DNA of 50,981 nt from Frateuria sp. Soil773 (GTDB lineage: Bacteria; Pseudomonadota; Gammaproteobacteria; Xanthomonadales; Rhodanobacteraceae). The stretch covers positions 15,907-66,887 of the forward strand of contig NZ_LMSL01000019.1 in assembly GCF_001428405.1 (NCBI RefSeq), written 5' to 3'. Under the pieces are notes generated by a model. It did not search any database. It worked only from the letters and a program-made list of their open reading frames with translations, and was not told where the DNA came from. The position numbers were made by a program, and so were the translations under genes. Shown here in pieces: positions 31,396 through 39,725 of the stretch (its first letter is position 1; every line of letters starts with the position of its first letter).

Positions 31396-32139
31396 TCACG
31401 GCATGTACATGCCGCCGTTGACGTGCAGCGTCTCGCCGGTGATGTAGGCCGCCGCCGGCGAGGCGAGGAAAGCCACCGCCTTGGCGATGTCGTCGGCCTC
31501 GCCCAGGCGGCCCAGCGCGATCTGCCCCAGCAGCGCCTGCTTCGACTCCTCCGGCAGCGAGCGCGTCATGTCGGTGTCGATGAAGCCAGGCGCCACCACG
31601 TTGACGGTGATGCCGCGCGAGCCGATCTCGCGCGCCAGCGACTTGGAGAACGCGATGATCCCGGCCTTGGCCGCCGCGTAGTTGGCCTGGCCCGGATTGC
31701 CGGTGAGCCCGATCACCGAGGCGATCGAGATGATGCGCCCCTTGCGCGCCTTCATCATGCCGCGCATCACCGCCTTGGAAGTGCGGTAGACCGAGCTGAG
31801 GTTGGTGTCGAGGATCGCCTGCCAGTCGTCGTCGGACATGCGCATCAGCAACTGGTCGCGGGTGATGCCGGCGTTGTTGACCAGGATCGAGACCGCACCG
31901 AATTCCTTGCCGATCGCATCGATCAGCGCGGCGACCGCGGCGCCGTCGGTCACGTCGAGCTTGCGCCCGTGGCCGCCCTGCGCGGCCAGCCGCTCGCCGA
32001 TCGCGGCCGCGCCGCTGTCGCTGGTCGCGGTGCCGATCACGGTCGCGCCCTGCGCGGCCAGCTCGGCCGCGATCGCCGCGCCGATGCCGCGGCTGGCGCC
32101 GGTGACCAGCGCGATCTCGCCCTGCAATGTCTTGCTCAT
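31396..32139 (-). CDS. fabG: 3-oxoacyl-ACP reductase
   Basis: FabG reduces 3-oxoacyl-ACP with NADPH. The 247-residue short-chain dehydrogenase has the cofactor motif TGASRGIG (13-20), NNAG (88-91), and the catalytic Ser141, Tyr154 and Lys158 (SVIGLTGNPGQANYAAAKAG). The C-terminus GETLHVNGGMYMP is typical. It lies 56 bases after fabD. Confidence 0.98.
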   Translation of the reverse strand: MSKTLQGEIALVTGASRGIGAAIAAELAAQGATVIGTATSDSGAAAIGERLAAQGGHGRKLDVTDGAAVAALIDAIGKEFGAVSILVNNAGITRDQLLMRMSDDDWQAILDTNLSSVYRTSKAVMRGMMKARKGRIISIASVIGLTGNPGQANYAAAKAGIIAFSKSLAREIGSRGITVNVVAPGFIDTDMTRSLPEESKQALLGQIALGRLGEADDIAKAVAFLASPAAAYITGETLHVNGGMYMP

Positions 32140-32195
32140 CTGTGTCGATTCCTTGGGAATGCGGCCGTTCGGCCAGGTCTGCATCGGGCGGGCGC

Positions 32196-33143
32196 TCAGG
32201 CCCATTCGGCCAGGGCCGCGTCCAGCTCCGCTGGCGAGGCGATCGCGCGCGCCTCGACGCTCTTGTCGATGCGCTTGGCCAGGCCGGTCAGCACCTTGCC
32301 CGGGCCGCACTCGGCGATGCGCGTGGCGCCGCCGGCGACCAGGGCCTGCACGCATTCGGTCCAGCGCACCGGCAGGTAGAGCTGGCGCTGCAGCGCGCCG
32401 CGGATCTCTTCGATGTCGTCGTAGCTGCGCGCCTCGGCGTTCTGCACCACCGGGATCGACGGCACCCGCCAGTCGATCGCGGCCATCCGCTCGCCCAGCC
32501 GGTCGGCGGCCTCGCGCATCAGCGCGCAATGCGACGGCACCGAGACGGCGAGCTTGACCGCCTTCTTCACGCCCAGCTCGGCCAGCCGCGCCAGCGCGCG
32601 GTCGACCGCCTCGGCATGGCCAGCGATCACCAGTTGCCCCGGCGAATTGAAGTTCGCCGGCGCCACCACCTGGCCGTCCGCCACCTCTTCGCAGGCGGCG
32701 GCGATCTGCGCATCGTCGCCGCCCAGGATCGCCGCCATCGCGCCGACGCCGGCCGGCACCGCCGCCTGCATCAGGCGGCCGCGCTCGGCCACCAGCGCCG
32801 CGGCGTCGTGCAGCGACAGCGCGCCGGCGCAGACCAGGGCGCTGTATTCGCCCAGGCTGTGGCCGGCCAGCCGCGCCGGCTGCGCGCCGCCGAGCTTGCG
32901 CCACACGCGCCACACGGCCACGCTCGCCGCGAGCAGCGCCGGCTGGGTGTTCTCGGTGCGGTTCAATTCGTCCTCCGGACCCTGCGCGGCGAGCGCCCAC
33001 AGGTCGCGGCCGGCGCCGGCGGACGCCTCGTCGAAGGCCTGCCCCACTTCGGCATGCGCCGCGGCCAACTCGGCCAGCATGCCCACGGATTGCGAGCCCT
33101 GGCCGGGAAAGACCATCGCGAGGTCGGGTCGTGTATCGCTCAT
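32196..33143 (-). CDS. fabD: Malonyl CoA-ACP transacylase
   Basis: FabD moves malonyl groups from CoA to ACP. The 315-residue protein has FPGQGSQ (12-18), the nucleophile Ser96 in AGHSLGEYSALV, the binding Arg in the ERGRLMQ block and the catalytic His205 in VSVPSHCALM. The ATG at 33143 overlaps the preceding kinase-like gene as ATGA, which suggests translational coupling to it. Confidence 0.97.
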   Translation of the reverse strand: MSDTRPDLAMVFPGQGSQSVGMLAELAAAHAEVGQAFDEASAGAGRDLWALAAQGPEDELNRTENTQPALLAASVAVWRVWRKLGGAQPARLAGHSLGEYSALVCAGALSLHDAAALVAERGRLMQAAVPAGVGAMAAILGGDDAQIAAACEEVADGQVVAPANFNSPGQLVIAGHAEAVDRALARLAELGVKKAVKLAVSVPSHCALMREAADRLGERMAAIDWRVPSIPVVQNAEARSYDDIEEIRGALQRQLYLPVRWTECVQALVAGGATRIAECGPGKVLTGLAKRIDKSVEARAIASPAELDAALAEWA

Positions 33144-33937
33144 AGCAGGTTCCACAGTAGGTTGAAGGTATCCATGTCGCCGTCGGTGGCGTAGTCGACG
33201 AGCAGCAATGCCAGCAGCGCCAGCTTGCCGAAGCTCTGGCGCAACGACAACACCGCCACGCCGACGGCGCGCGCGCGGGTGCCCAGGTAGCGCGTGCAGC
33301 GGTCGAGGAAGCCGAGCCGCTCGGCGAGACGCCGCACTTCCTGCGTGACGTCGTTGGCGGCCTGCGGCAGCACGCCGCCCAGGATGCCGGCCAGCGCATC
33401 GCTGCGTCCAGCGTAGTGGCGCGACACGCCGGCGGCGAACAGCAGCCAGTCGCGCGCCTGCGCATCGCGCAGCGGCATCACCTCGAGCGGGTCTTCTTCG
33501 AAATCCAGGAAGCCGATGCGTTCGTCGCCGACCGTGATGTTGCGGGGAAAAGCCTGGCCGAGGTACGCGCCGCGGCCGTGCACGGCCGCGATCTCCCCGG
33601 CCGCCTTCTTCACCAGCCGGTCCACCTGCGAGTCGTCGACCGCCCGCTTCAGGCGGTTCGACAGCGACGGGCCGATGTCGCTCAGCAGCAGCGTCCGGTG
33701 CCCCTCGCCCAGCACCTCGGGCACCCGCACGCCGCTCGCGCTCAATTCGCCGATGCGGCGCAACTCCAGCAGCTTGGCCTGCTCTCCCTCGTGGCGCGGC
33801 GGCGAGCGCAGCGGCTCCGCGTCCAGTTCCTTCGCGACGAAATTCCATAGCCGGGTCATCGCCCGGCGCGGCCGCGGGCTGCGCTCGTAGCGCTTGAGCC
33901 AGACGTCGCGGGCTCCCAACTGCAGCTTCTGCACCAT
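33140..33937 (-). CDS. Kinase-fold protein inside the fab cluster, probably catalytically degenerate
   Basis: A 265-residue protein with the layout of small bacterial lipopolysaccharide-kinase/RIO-type kinases: a glycine-poor N-lobe (VQKLQLGARDVWLKRYE), GEQAKLLELRRIGELSASGVRVPEVLGEG and LLLSDIGPSL. The catalytic-loop region AVHGRGAYLGQAFPRNI and a metal-binding-like FLDFEEDP follow. In the loop the usual catalytic Asp (as in HGDLHPxN) appears replaced by Gln, while the Asn and DFE are kept. The C-terminus is hydrophobic. The start at 33937 is favoured by GGAGG eight bases upstream; an ATG at 33952 is possible. It lies between fabH and fabD and overlaps fabD by four bases. The function is not known; a pseudokinase role is inference. 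Confidence 0.75.
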   Translation of the reverse strand: MVQKLQLGARDVWLKRYERSPRPRRAMTRLWNFVAKELDAEPLRSPPRHEGEQAKLLELRRIGELSASGVRVPEVLGEGHRTLLLSDIGPSLSNRLKRAVDDSQVDRLVKKAAGEIAAVHGRGAYLGQAFPRNITVGDERIGFLDFEEDPLEVMPLRDAQARDWLLFAAGVSRHYAGRSDALAGILGGVLPQAANDVTQEVRRLAERLGFLDRCTRYLGTRARAVGVAVLSLRQSFGKLALLALLLVDYATDGDMDTFNLLWNLL

Positions 33938-34053
33938 CGGTCCTGCCTCCATCCATTGCGCAGGACGCACCGATGGAGCGGTTTGCCGGATGACGGGCGC
34001 GCGCACGCAACGGCTTCGCCTGCGAAGCACACCCCTCTCCCTAGTTTTCGTTT

Positions 34054-34091
34054 CGTCGCGCGGCGGGCTGCGACAGGCCCGCCGCGCGACG
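34054..34091 (-). repeat. Perfect 15-bp hairpin directly after fabH
   Basis: CGTCGCGCGGCGGGC and its exact reverse complement enclose an 8-base loop, starting three bases past the fabH stop. No U-run follows on the minus strand, so it is not a standard terminator; it may stabilise the upstream mRNA or slow polymerase. The decamer TTTTCGTTTC abuts it on the plus strand. Confidence 0.7.
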
Positions 34092-34094
34092 CGC

Positions 34095-35069
34095 TCAATA
34101 GCGCAGCAGCGCCGAAGCCCAGGTGAAACCGCCGCCGAAAGCCTCCAGCAACAGGTTCTGCCCGCGCTGCACCTTGCCCGAACGCACCGCGTAGTCCAGC
34201 GCCAGCGGTACCGAGCCGGACGAGGTGTTGGCGTGCTGGTCGACCGTGACGATCACCTGCTCCATCGACATGTTCAGGCGCTTGGCGGTGGCCTCGATGA
34301 TGCGCAGGTTGGCCTGGTGCGGGATCAGCCAGTCGAGCTGGGACGCCTCCATGCCGCCGGCCTGCAGGGTCTGCTCGACCAGCGAGTCCAGCGTCTTCAC
34401 CGCGACCTTGAACACCTCGCGCCCGGCCATCTTGATGCGCACGCCGTGGTTGGGCTCGTCGCGGAAGCCGGCGGAAACGCCCACCGGATTCCACAGCAGC
34501 TCCTTGTAGCCGCCGTCGGCATGCAGGCAGGTGGCGTAGATGCCCGGCTCGCTGGAGGCTTCCAGCACCACCGCGCCGGCGCCGTCGCCGAACAGCACGC
34601 AGGTCTCGCGCTCGTTCCAGTCGATCATGCGGGTCAGCGTCTCGGCGCCGATCACCAGCACCTTCTTCGACTGGCCGCTGCGGATGAAGCTGTTCGCCAC
34701 GCCGAGCGCATAGACGAAGCCCGAGCAGGCGGCGTTGACGTCGAACGCGGCGCAGCCGTTCGCGCCCAGGCGGTTCTGCACCAGGCAGGCGGTGGACGGG
34801 AAGATGATGTCGGGCGTGGTGGTGCCGAGCACGATCATGTCCAGCTCGGAGGCCTTCACCCCGGCCGCCTCCAGCGCGCGCTGCGCGGCCTGGAGCGCGA
34901 GGTCGCCGGTGGTCTGGCCCTCGGCGGCGATGTGGCGCTGGCGGATGCCGGTGCGGGTGCGGATCCATTCGTCGCTGGTATCGACGAATTTCTCCAGGTC
35001 GGCATTGCTGAGGACGCGCTCGGGCAGCGCGCTGCCGGTGCCGATGATGCGGGCGTAGGTCTGGGCCAT
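34095..35069 (-). CDS. fabH: 3-oxoacyl-ACP synthase III
   Basis: FabH starts fatty acid synthesis by condensing an acyl-CoA primer with malonyl-ACP. The 324-residue protein has Cys115 (VNAACSGFVYAL), His251 (WLIPHQANLRII) and Asn281 (HANTSSGSVPLAL), the full catalytic set, and ends with GFTWASALLRY. In E. coli plsX would sit between rpmF and fabH; here only 152 non-coding bases do. Confidence 0.97.
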   Translation of the reverse strand: MAQTYARIIGTGSALPERVLSNADLEKFVDTSDEWIRTRTGIRQRHIAAEGQTTGDLALQAAQRALEAAGVKASELDMIVLGTTTPDIIFPSTACLVQNRLGANGCAAFDVNAACSGFVYALGVANSFIRSGQSKKVLVIGAETLTRMIDWNERETCVLFGDGAGAVVLEASSEPGIYATCLHADGGYKELLWNPVGVSAGFRDEPNHGVRIKMAGREVFKVAVKTLDSLVEQTLQAGGMEASQLDWLIPHQANLRIIEATAKRLNMSMEQVIVTVDQHANTSSGSVPLALDYAVRSGKVQRGQNLLLEAFGGGFTWASALLRY

Positions 35070-35162
35070 TGACTATCCGTCGGTGAGGTCGGGCCGGCAG
35101 GTCGCGCCGCGTGGGCGGGCGACGCCGCGGCCAGACCGCAAAGTTACGTTCACGTGCGCCTT

Positions 35163-35189
35163 AACGCAAAACGGCGCGTCGCCGCGCCG
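35163..35189 (-). terminator. Intrinsic terminator after rpmF
   Basis: On the minus strand CGGCGCG/CGCGCCG forms a 7-bp stem with a tetraloop followed by TTTTGCGTT, about 30 bases past the rpmF stop. It should reduce read-through from yceD-rpmF into fabH. Confidence 0.7.
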
Positions 35190-35221
35190 CCTTGCGGATT
35201 CGGGCCCCTGGCGGGGACCGA

Positions 35222-35413
35222 TCAGTCCTCTTCGACCACCGCGGCGGTCTGGATCACCTTCTTGCCGCGGTAGAAACCGTCGGCGGTGACGTGGTGGCGC
35301 AGGTGCACCTCGCCGCTGGTCGGGTCGGTGGACAACTGCACGGTCTGCAGCTTGTCGTGCGAACGACGCATGCCGCGGGTGGACGGGGTCTTGCGGCTCT
35401 TGGCAACGGCCAT
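35222..35413 (-). CDS. rpmF: 50S ribosomal protein L32
   Basis: L32 is a small protein of the large ribosomal subunit. The 63-residue protein starts [20 protein letters not shown], the family hallmark, and has [18 protein letters not shown]. No cysteine is present, so this is the zinc-independent form. It follows yceD by 34 bases, the usual pairing. Confidence 0.97.
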   Translation of the reverse strand: MAVAKSRKTPSTRGMRRSHDKLQTVQLSTDPTSGEVHLRHHVTADGFYRGKKVIQTAAVVEED

Positions 35414-35447
35414 GATGGTTCTCCAGCGAAATCGTTAATTTCTTGGG

Positions 35448-35966
35448 TTATTTCTTCAGTTCGCGCAAAACCGCGAACGGATTGTCGGAACGCCCTTCGC
35501 CGTCGGATGACTCCTCCGGGCCGGGCCCTACCACTTCATCGGGCAGCGCGCTGTCCGGATCGACCGGGACCAGCGGCAGCGCCAACAGCAATTCGTCTTC
35601 GATCACCTCGGCCGGATTCAGCTTGCCGTCCTCGCCGACCAGCAGCGGCTCGGAACCCGGCGGCAACGCCGCCTCCTCGCGCTCGGCCCTGATCAGGCCC
35701 AGCCGGCTCTCGATCGCCACCGGCAGCACGAACGGCTCCAGCGACCGCTGGCAGAGCATGGTCAGCGGCGCCTTGACGCGAACGTCGAGGTAGGCCGTGC
35801 CGAACTCGTCGCGGCCGAAATCCAGCACGTATTCCACGGCCCCTTCGGTGCCCGCCAGGGCCTCGCACAGGCGCGGCATGGCGGAAACGGGCAGCGCCCC
35901 GGCGAAAGAACGCCGCGCCGAGACCATGCGCCAAGCGTCCACGGACTCTGGCAGTGTCACGGACAT
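35448..35966 (-). CDS. yceD: YceD/DUF177 family protein (23S rRNA accumulation)
   Basis: YceD is needed for normal 23S rRNA accumulation in E. coli; the mechanism is not settled. The 172-residue protein has ICQRSLEPF-type LTMLCQRSLEPFVLPV, then AEVIEDELLLALPLVPVDPD and the C-terminal NPFAVLRELKK, all family landmarks. Only one Cys of the usual CxRC remains (CQRS). The promoter at 35976-36004 places the transcript start three or four bases before this ATG, so the mRNA may be almost leaderless. Confidence 0.92.
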   Translation of the reverse strand: MSVTLPESVDAWRMVSARRSFAGALPVSAMPRLCEALAGTEGAVEYVLDFGRDEFGTAYLDVRVKAPLTMLCQRSLEPFVLPVAIESRLGLIRAEREEAALPPGSEPLLVGEDGKLNPAEVIEDELLLALPLVPVDPDSALPDEVVGPGPEESSDGEGRSDNPFAVLRELKK

Positions 35967-35975
35967 AATCGCGAA

Positions 35976-36004
35976 ATCTTAAGTTTGCGGTGGCCCCAAG
36001 TCAA
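35976..36004 (-). promoter_or_regulatory. Strong sigma-70 promoter for yceD-rpmF
   Basis: Minus strand: -35 TTGACT (36004-35999), exactly 17 bp, -10 TAAGAT (35981-35976). The start is expected near 35969-35970, with the yceD ATG at 35966. Confidence 0.7.
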
Positions 36005-36103
36005 CCGGGCCGCCGTGCCGTGCCCCCGCCGGACAGGCATTTTGCCTGCGGCCCGCCGCTTGCGGCAGACTGCCGTTCCCCTTCGCTCCCGCCGAATGCC
36101 TCC

Positions 36104-36559
36104 GTGAATGGACCTTTGACGTTCGGCATCGCCGCGTTCTTCCTGTTGCTGCTGGCAACGGTCTGCTTCGCCCTGCTGCGGCGGCGCCGGCTGGACCGGC
36201 GCACCGACAGCCTGCAGCGACTGGTGCGGCTGGCCGACCTGCTGGAGGCCGACCTGAAGGCCTGCCGCAGCGGCCTGCAGCAGGCGCACGCCGTGATGTC
36301 GCTCAACCCCGACCTGCCGGCGGCCGGCGAACAGGAAGCCCGTCACGCGATCGATGCCGGCCTGCGCTCGCTGCTGCAGCAGCGCATCTGGATCCGCGAC
36401 CGCTCGCCCGGGGCCAGCCAGCAGGAACTCGACGACGCGGCGGCCGCCATGAGCGGCACGCGCGACCGCCTGCAGCCGTTGATGCGCGCGCTGGACCAGG
36501 CCCAGCACGCGCTGGACGACGCGATGCGCGAACACATCCGCCGCGAGCCGGGCGCATGA
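36104..36559 (+). CDS. Small single-pass membrane protein of unknown function, upstream of maf
   Basis: I do not recognise this protein. From the GTG at 36104 it is 151 residues: one membrane helix at the N-terminus (about 7-25, FGIAAFFLLLLATVCFALL), a basic RRRRLDRR stop-transfer cluster, then a helical, charged region likely to form a coiled coil. The frame is open from a GTG at 35990, but the extra residues are Pro/Arg-rich, so the later start is preferred with low certainty. Its stop overlaps the maf ATG as ATGA, so the two are translationally coupled. Confidence 0.6.
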   Translation: MNGPLTFGIAAFFLLLLATVCFALLRRRRLDRRTDSLQRLVRLADLLEADLKACRSGLQQAHAVMSLNPDLPAAGEQEARHAIDAGLRSLLQQRIWIRDRSPGASQQELDDAAAAMSGTRDRLQPLMRALDQAQHALDDAMREHIRREPGA

Positions 36560-37140
36560 GCGGGCCGCGCGTGATCCTCGGTTCCACCTCGTACTACCGC
36601 GCCGAGCTGCTGCGGCGCCTGCTCGACGACTTCGGGCAGCGCGCCCCGGGCACCGACGAAGCCGCGATCGCCGGCGAGGCGCCGGCCGACCGCGCCCTGC
36701 GCCTGGCCATCGCCAAGGCCGAAGCCGCCGGCGACGGCCTGGACGACGCCCTGGTGATCGGTTCCGACCAGGTCGCCGAACTCGATGGCCGGTTGCTGGA
36801 CAAACCCGGCAGCAGCGAGCGCGCCTGCGCGCAGCTTGCCGCCAGCTCGGCGCGCGAGGTGCGCTTCCATACGGCGCTTTGCCTGCTCGATACCCGCAAC
36901 GGGCACCGCACCACCCACGTCGACCTGACGCGGGTGCGGTTCCGCCCGTTGCGGCACGACGAGATCGCCCGCTACGTGGCGCGCGAACGACCGCTGGACT
37001 GCGCCGGCAGCTTCAAGTGCGAGGGCCTGGGTATCAGCCTGTTCGAACGCATTGACACCGACGATCCCAGCGCCCTGATCGGGTTGCCGCTGATCGCGCT
37101 GGCGCGCCTGCTGCGCGAGGCCGGCCTCGAACTTCCCTGA
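36556..37140 (+). CDS. yceF: Maf-type nucleotide pyrophosphatase, YceF subfamily
   Basis: Maf proteins hydrolyse non-canonical or methylated nucleoside triphosphates; the YceF branch prefers 7-methyl-GTP. The 194-residue protein has LGSTSYYRAELL (8-19), DEAA, the GSDQVAELDGRLLDKPG block (about 70-86) and the YceF-type SFKCEGLGISLFERI. Length is typical. In E. coli yceF is next to yceD; here they are divergent with the small membrane protein between them. Confidence 0.9.
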   Translation: MSGPRVILGSTSYYRAELLRRLLDDFGQRAPGTDEAAIAGEAPADRALRLAIAKAEAAGDGLDDALVIGSDQVAELDGRLLDKPGSSERACAQLAASSAREVRFHTALCLLDTRNGHRTTHVDLTRVRFRPLRHDEIARYVARERPLDCAGSFKCEGLGISLFERIDTDDPSALIGLPLIALARLLREAGLELP

Positions 37141-37153
37141 GCGTCCGTCCGGC

Positions 37154-38785
37154 TCAGCCGCCGCCGTACTGGGCCGCGTGCGCCTGCCGCCAGACCAGGC
37201 AGGACGCTGCGGGCGCGCCGGGCGAGAGCGCGGACGGCGGCACCGTGCCGCGATAGAACGCGATGCGCTTGCGCCCCCCGAACAGGCTCAACCGCCGCAC
37301 CGGCCGCAGGTCGGCGATGCGCGCGCAGACCGAGCCGAGCCAGGCGGCGCGCTCCCGCTCGCGCAAGGCGCCCTCGTCCACCGCCAGCAGGACCGGCTGG
37401 CTGGCGTGCGCCGCGCGCAGGCCAGCCTCGTCGTACCGCCAGATCGCCAGTTGCGGCGCGCGGCCGTGCTTCACGTTCAGGGGGTTGTCCAGCGCATAGA
37501 CCGGCTGGCCGCGATCCAGCGCGAAATCGAGTTCCGCCGCCAGCATGAAGTTGTCCGCCACCAGCACGGCCGGCTGCCGTTCCAGCAGTTCCCGCGCCGC
37601 CGCGGCGCTCTCGCGCCAGCCGACGAAGTTGCCCGGGAACGCTTTGGCGTTCGCCAGCAGGCCGGCGCCCTGGCTGCTGGCGGCCAGCGCGAGATAGCCC
37701 AGCCCCAGCGCCAGCCCCAGCGCGGCCAGCCCGCCCGCCGCGGCGACGAACCGCCGCCAGCCGCGCGGCGTTCCCCGCCACAACGCGGGCAGCGCCGCCA
37801 GCAGCGGCAGGTAGCCGGGCAAGGGCCAGTGCGCGCGGAAGCGCAGGTCGTCGGCGAACAGGCCCAGAAGGAAATACAGCACGATGAAGCCAAGCGAGGC
37901 CACCGCGAACACGTCCCACGGCGCCCCTTCCGAGCGGCGCTTCCAGCAACGCCATGCGGCCCACAGCAGCAGCGCGTACAGCAAAGGCGTGCACGCCAGC
38001 GCCTGCTCCAGCGGCTGCACCAGCGCGTCGGCGTGGAACCGCCAGGGATTGCGCTCGACCAGTTGGAACGCGACGCCGGCACCGCGCTGCTGCCAGTTCG
38101 ATACCGCCAGCGGCACCAGCCCGAGCGAGGCCAGCGCCATCGCCAGCCAGAAGCCGCCACGGCGCCACTGCGCGCGCCCGCGCGGCGTCAGCGCGAACAG
38201 CAGCAGGCCGACCAGCATCGGCATCGCCGCGCGGTAATGCGTCACCCAGCATGCCGCCAGCGCAAGGCCGAGCAACCACCACTGCCATGCACGGTCCTCC
38301 GCCATCGCGCGCAGCAGCGCATACAGCGCCAGCAGGATCGCCACGGTCAGCGGCACGTCCGGCAGCGCCAGCACGCCGAGCGTGCCGGCCAGCGGCAGCA
38401 GCAGGCACAGCAGCCCGGCCTGCCAGCCGGCGCGCGCGTCGAACGCATGCCGCGCCAACGCAACCACCAGCCAAGGCAGCGCGCTGCCCAGCAACAGGAA
38501 GGGCCAGCGCATGCCGAACAGGCCATGCCCGGCCACGCTTTCGCCGAGCCGGATCAGCCACGCCGTCAACGGCGGCAGGTCGCTGTAGCCCCAGGCCAGC
38601 CGCCGGCTCTCCTGCCAGTAGAACGCCTCGTCGCCGAACGGCGACAGCGTGCAGGCGATCGCCAGCTTGGCCAGCAGCAGCGCCGCGAAAAGGATGACGA
38701 AGGCCGCTCGCCAGCGCGCGAGGCCGGCCGCTACACTCGTCCGATCACCGCAGCGCGCCGCTTGCGTCCATTGCCAGGGAACCAT
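37154..38785 (-). CDS. GT39-like membrane glycosyltransferase (ArnT/PMT family)
   Basis: A 543-residue integral membrane protein. After a first helix (about 27-43) it has the GT-C signature GDEAFYWQESRRLAWGYSDLPPLTAWLIRLGE, with the catalytic Asp-Glu and the DLPPL motif. About ten more helices follow, then a soluble C-terminal domain (about 400-543). Such enzymes transfer sugars from polyprenyl phosphate to lipid A, other lipids or proteins on the periplasmic side. The only in-frame ATG before the first helix is at 38785, which shares a CATG with the divergent moxR start. It converges on maf with 13 bases between stops. Confidence 0.8.
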   Translation of the reverse strand: MVPWQWTQAARCGDRTSVAAGLARWRAAFVILFAALLLAKLAIACTLSPFGDEAFYWQESRRLAWGYSDLPPLTAWLIRLGESVAGHGLFGMRWPFLLLGSALPWLVVALARHAFDARAGWQAGLLCLLLPLAGTLGVLALPDVPLTVAILLALYALLRAMAEDRAWQWWLLGLALAACWVTHYRAAMPMLVGLLLFALTPRGRAQWRRGGFWLAMALASLGLVPLAVSNWQQRGAGVAFQLVERNPWRFHADALVQPLEQALACTPLLYALLLWAAWRCWKRRSEGAPWDVFAVASLGFIVLYFLLGLFADDLRFRAHWPLPGYLPLLAALPALWRGTPRGWRRFVAAAGGLAALGLALGLGYLALAASSQGAGLLANAKAFPGNFVGWRESAAAARELLERQPAVLVADNFMLAAELDFALDRGQPVYALDNPLNVKHGRAPQLAIWRYDEAGLRAAHASQPVLLAVDEGALRERERAAWLGSVCARIADLRPVRRLSLFGGRKRIAFYRGTVPPSALSPGAPAASCLVWRQAHAAQYGGG

Positions 38786-39725
38786 GTCCGCCACCACTCC
38801 GCTGCCCGAAGAAACCCTGCCACAACGCCTGGAAGCGGCCATCGCCCAGGTCAACCGCGTGCTGCTCGGCAAGTCGCGCCAGGTCAAGCTGGCCTTCGCC
38901 TGCCTGATCGCCGGCGGCCACCTGCTGCTGGAAGACGTGCCCGGCGTCGGCAAGACCACCCTGGCCCATGCCCTCGCGGCGAGCTTCGCGCTGGAGTTCC
39001 AGCGCGTGCAGTTCACCAGCGACCTGCTGCCGTCGGACATTATCGGGGTCAGCGTCTACGAGCGCGAGACGGGGCTGTTCCGCTTCCATCCCGGCCCGAT
39101 CTTCACCGGCCTGCTGCTGGCCGACGAGATCAACCGCGCCACGCCGAAGACGCAGAGCGCGCTGCTGGAAGCGATGGCCGAGGGCCAGGTCACCGTGGAC
39201 GGCCAGACCCACGCCCTGGCGCAACCGTTCTTCGTGGTGGCGACGCAGAATCCGCTCGACCTGCACGGCACCTTCCCGCTGCCCGACTCCCAGCTCGACC
39301 GTTTCATGCTGCGGCTGTCGCTGGACTATCCGGACGCCGCCGCCGAACGCGCCCTGCTCACCGGCAGCGACCGCCGCGACCTGCTCGCGCGGCTGACCCC
39401 GCAGCTCGACGGCGAAAGCCTGGCTGCGCTGCACCGGCAAAGCCAGGCGGTCACCGCGAGCCCCGCCCTGCTCGATTACCTGCAGGCCCTGCTGCTGGCC
39501 AGCCGCCGCCACGCCGACATCCGCGTGGGGCTGTCGCCGCGCGCCGGCCTGGCCCTGCTCGGCGCCGCCCGCGCCTGGGCCTTGCTCAGCGGGCGGCGCC
39601 ACGTGCTGCCGGAGGACGTGCAGGCCCTGTTCGTGCCGCTGGCGGCGCATCGGCTGGTGCCGGCGCGCGGCGCCAACGGCGACGCGCTGGCCCGCGCGCT
39701 GCTGGCCGACGTCGCGGTGGATTGA
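38784..39725 (+). CDS. MoxR-family AAA ATPase
   Basis: MoxR ATPases act as chaperones for assembly or activation of partner complexes, often with DUF58/VWA proteins. The 313-residue protein has Walker A EDVPGVGKTTLAHALA (50-65), Walker B LLADEINRATPKTQ, sensor VVATQNPLDLHGTFPLPDSQLDRF, and the C-terminal lid SPRAGLALLGAARAWALLSGR. AGGGA lies five bases before the ATG. A TACACT at 38733-38738 may be its -10. The next gene starts on the last base of its stop. Confidence 0.93.
   Translation: MSATTPLPEETLPQRLEAAIAQVNRVLLGKSRQVKLAFACLIAGGHLLLEDVPGVGKTTLAHALAASFALEFQRVQFTSDLLPSDIIGVSVYERETGLFRFHPGPIFTGLLLADEINRATPKTQSALLEAMAEGQVTVDGQTHALAQPFFVVATQNPLDLHGTFPLPDSQLDRFMLRLSLDYPDAAAERALLTGSDRRDLLARLTPQLDGESLAALHRQSQAVTASPALLDYLQALLLASRRHADIRVGLSPRAGLALLGAARAWALLSGRRHVLPEDVQALFVPLAAHRLVPARGANGDALARALLADVAVD

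Noticed and set aside
35990-36103. Longer form of the small membrane protein from a GTG at 35990
   Set aside because: The added 38 residues are Pro/Arg-rich and overlap the yceD promoter. The later GTG places the membrane helix at the N-terminus, though certainty is low.
37154-39040. Longer GT39-like frame starting at 39040
   Set aside because: The extra part lies antisense to the MoxR Walker region and lacks a membrane helix; the ATG at 38785 was used instead.
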